From: CAJQQY01 sp964352225
Lineage (GTDB): Bacteria; Bacteroidota; Bacteroidia; Chitinophagales; Saprospiraceae
Assembly (NCBI GenBank): GCA_964352225.1
Contig: CAYGRM010000411.1
Location: forward strand, 1-5,804
Direction: 5' to 3'
Length of the DNA: 5,804 nt
In this document: one piece after another, positions 4,812 through 5,804 of the stretch
Layout: each line of letters begins with the position of its first letter
Numbering within the stretch: position 1 is the first letter of the stretch
Made by a program: the position numbers and the translations under genes
The notes under the pieces: generated by a model
Databases searched by the model: none
What the model saw: the letters and a program-made list of their open reading frames with translations, nothing else
Told to the model about the DNA's origin: nothing

Positions 4812-5804
4812 ATGATCCGCTATAAAAAAGACATTGATAATATTGTTACCCTTACTTTAGATATGGAAGGGCGAAGTTTCAATATCATCAATCACAAAAT
4901 TGGTGTTCAGTTCAATCCCGTCATGGAACACCTTAAAAAGGAGAAAGCAAAAGGTGCTCTGAGAGGTATCATCATAACTTCCGCCAAAAAGAATTTTTTA
5001 GTTGGTGGTGATTTAGATTATTTACACCAAGAAACGAACTCCGAAGCTATTTTTGAATTTTCTCACAGCATGCAAAAATTCTTTCGAGAATTAGAAAGTC
5101 CTGGAGTTCCTGTGGTGGCAGCTATCAATGGTTCCGCTTTGGGAAGTGGTTTTGAACTAGCATTAGCTTGCCATTATCGAGTAGTGGTGGATGATCCAAA
5201 AATTCGATTAGGGCATCCTGAAGTAACGCTTGGAATTATGCCTGGAGGTGGTGGCGTGATCAGAATGTTGTGGACATTGGGAGTTGAAAAAGCCTATCAT
5301 GTTTTAGCCAATGGTAAAAGGTTTTTGCCCAAAGAAGCTCTTGAAGCAGGTATTGTTGATGTGCTGGCAAAAGATGAAAAAGAAATGCTATCTACTGCCA
5401 AACAATGGCTTTTGGAAAACCAAGAAGGCCGAAGAATTTGGGATACTGCTGGTGGAAAAATTCCTGGAGGACGTGCCAAAAACAATGAATTAGGACATCG
5501 AATTGCATTGTTAACTGCTCAACTAATGCATGATACTGAAAATAATTACCCTGCTCCTGCTGCTATTTTAAATACTTTGGCAGAGGGATCTTTAGTTGAT
5601 TTTGATACAGCTTGCCGAATCGAAAGTCGTTATTATACGGAATTAGTTAAAAGCCCTGAAGCTAAAAATATGATCAAAGCATTTTGGTATGACTTCAACG
5701 CCATCAAAGAAGGAAGTAGTCGGCCAAAGGGTTTTGGAAAATTTAGAGTGAAAAAAGTAGGAGTCATTGGGGCTGGTTTGATGGGGTCAAGTATTGCCTT
5801 TATT
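4812..5804 (+). CDS. fadJ: FadJ/FadB-like 3-hydroxyacyl-CoA dehydrogenase/enoyl-CoA hydratase, 3' end cut by window edge
   Basis: 331 codons from ATG 4812 to the edge, with no stop. Residues about 5-200 are an enoyl-CoA hydratase (crotonase) domain: the oxyanion-hole segment NFLVGGDLDYL (GGDL at 65-68), AAINGSALGSGFELALACHY (103-122) and GHPEVTLGIMPGGGG (134-148). The catalytic pair is E115 and E137, matching the two hydratase glutamates of FadB. A linker with IPGG, YPAPAAIL and a conserved SRPKGFGKFRV stretch leads to VGVIGAGLMG (316-325), whose GAGLMG opens the NAD-binding domain of the 3-hydroxyacyl-CoA dehydrogenase. This order (hydratase, then dehydrogenase) is that of the beta-oxidation alpha subunit, usually about 700-800 residues, so more than half is missing. 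It hydrates 2-enoyl-CoA and oxidises the product in the cytoplasm; a thiolase partner would be expected downstream. The long structured leader suggests regulation. The choice between FadB, FadJ and HbdA-like subtypes cannot be settled here. Confidence 0.93.
   Translation, partial: MIRYKKDIDNIVTLTLDMEGRSFNIINHKIGVQFNPVMEHLKKEKAKGALRGIIITSAKKNFLVGGDLDYLHQETNSEAIFEFSHSMQKFFRELESPGVPVVAAINGSALGSGFELALACHYRVVVDDPKIRLGHPEVTLGIMPGGGGVIRMLWTLGVEKAYHVLANGKRFLPKEALEAGIVDVLAKDEKEMLSTAKQWLLENQEGRRIWDTAGGKIPGGRAKNNELGHRIALLTAQLMHDTENNYPAPAAILNTLAEGSLVDFDTACRIESRYYTELVKSPEAKNMIKAFWYDFNAIKEGSSRPKGFGKFRVKKVGVIGAGLMGSSIAFI

Noticed and set aside
5297..5493. Open frames on both strands at about 5297-5493
   Set aside because: They overlap the well-supported hydratase frame and show no family motif.
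1..5804. CRISPR array, tRNA, rRNA, insertion sequence or a new defence system
   Set aside because: I found no spaced direct repeats, tRNA-like cloverleaf, transposase or defence-type protein in any frame.

Overview
The window looks like chromosomal DNA of a Bacteroidota bacterium. It is AT-rich, and the starts lack clear Shine-Dalgarno sequences. Several upstream regions carry the Bacteroidota-type -7 element TAnnTTTG instead of an E. coli -10 box. The protein families (short ACT-less SerA, FadJ-type fusion, BioY, XdhC) fit this. I cannot name a genus. A run of 10 Ns shows that it comes from a draft scaffold.

Layout. 1-1057 (minus): a BNR/Asp-box beta-propeller protein, cut by the left edge. 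1058-1143: a short divergent spacer almost filled by a hairpin made of 7-bp units. 1144-2172 (plus): an XdhC/CoxI-family protein. 2181-2723 (minus): BioY, the biotin-binding membrane component of an ECF transporter, convergent with xdhC across 8 bases. 2852-2884: a terminator for the next gene. 2909-3876 (minus): serA, split on paper by the N gap but probably intact. 4012-4044: a second terminator. 4118-4495 (minus): a small membrane-anchored coiled-coil protein of unknown function. 4496-4811: a dyad-rich divergent intergenic region. 4812-5804 (plus): the enoyl-CoA hydratase part and the start of the NAD-binding domain of a FadJ/FadB-like beta-oxidation enzyme, cut by the right edge.

The genes are mostly single transcription units of housekeeping or accessory metabolism: serine synthesis, biotin uptake, fatty-acid oxidation, and maturation of a molybdoenzyme encoded elsewhere. 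I see no joint pathway, mobile element, CRISPR, tRNA or rRNA, and no convincing new multi-gene system.

The least ordinary DNA is 4496-4811. Two divergent candidate promoters each have a dyad over the -33 position. The predicted leader of the fadJ-like gene would contain a 126-bp nested inverted repeat with three 7-bp repeats in its loop. A second heptamer-built hairpin lies at 1084-1125. The other useful result is that the two sides of the N gap share the 4-base end AGTG. Collapsing on it restores a 317-residue SerA in frame.
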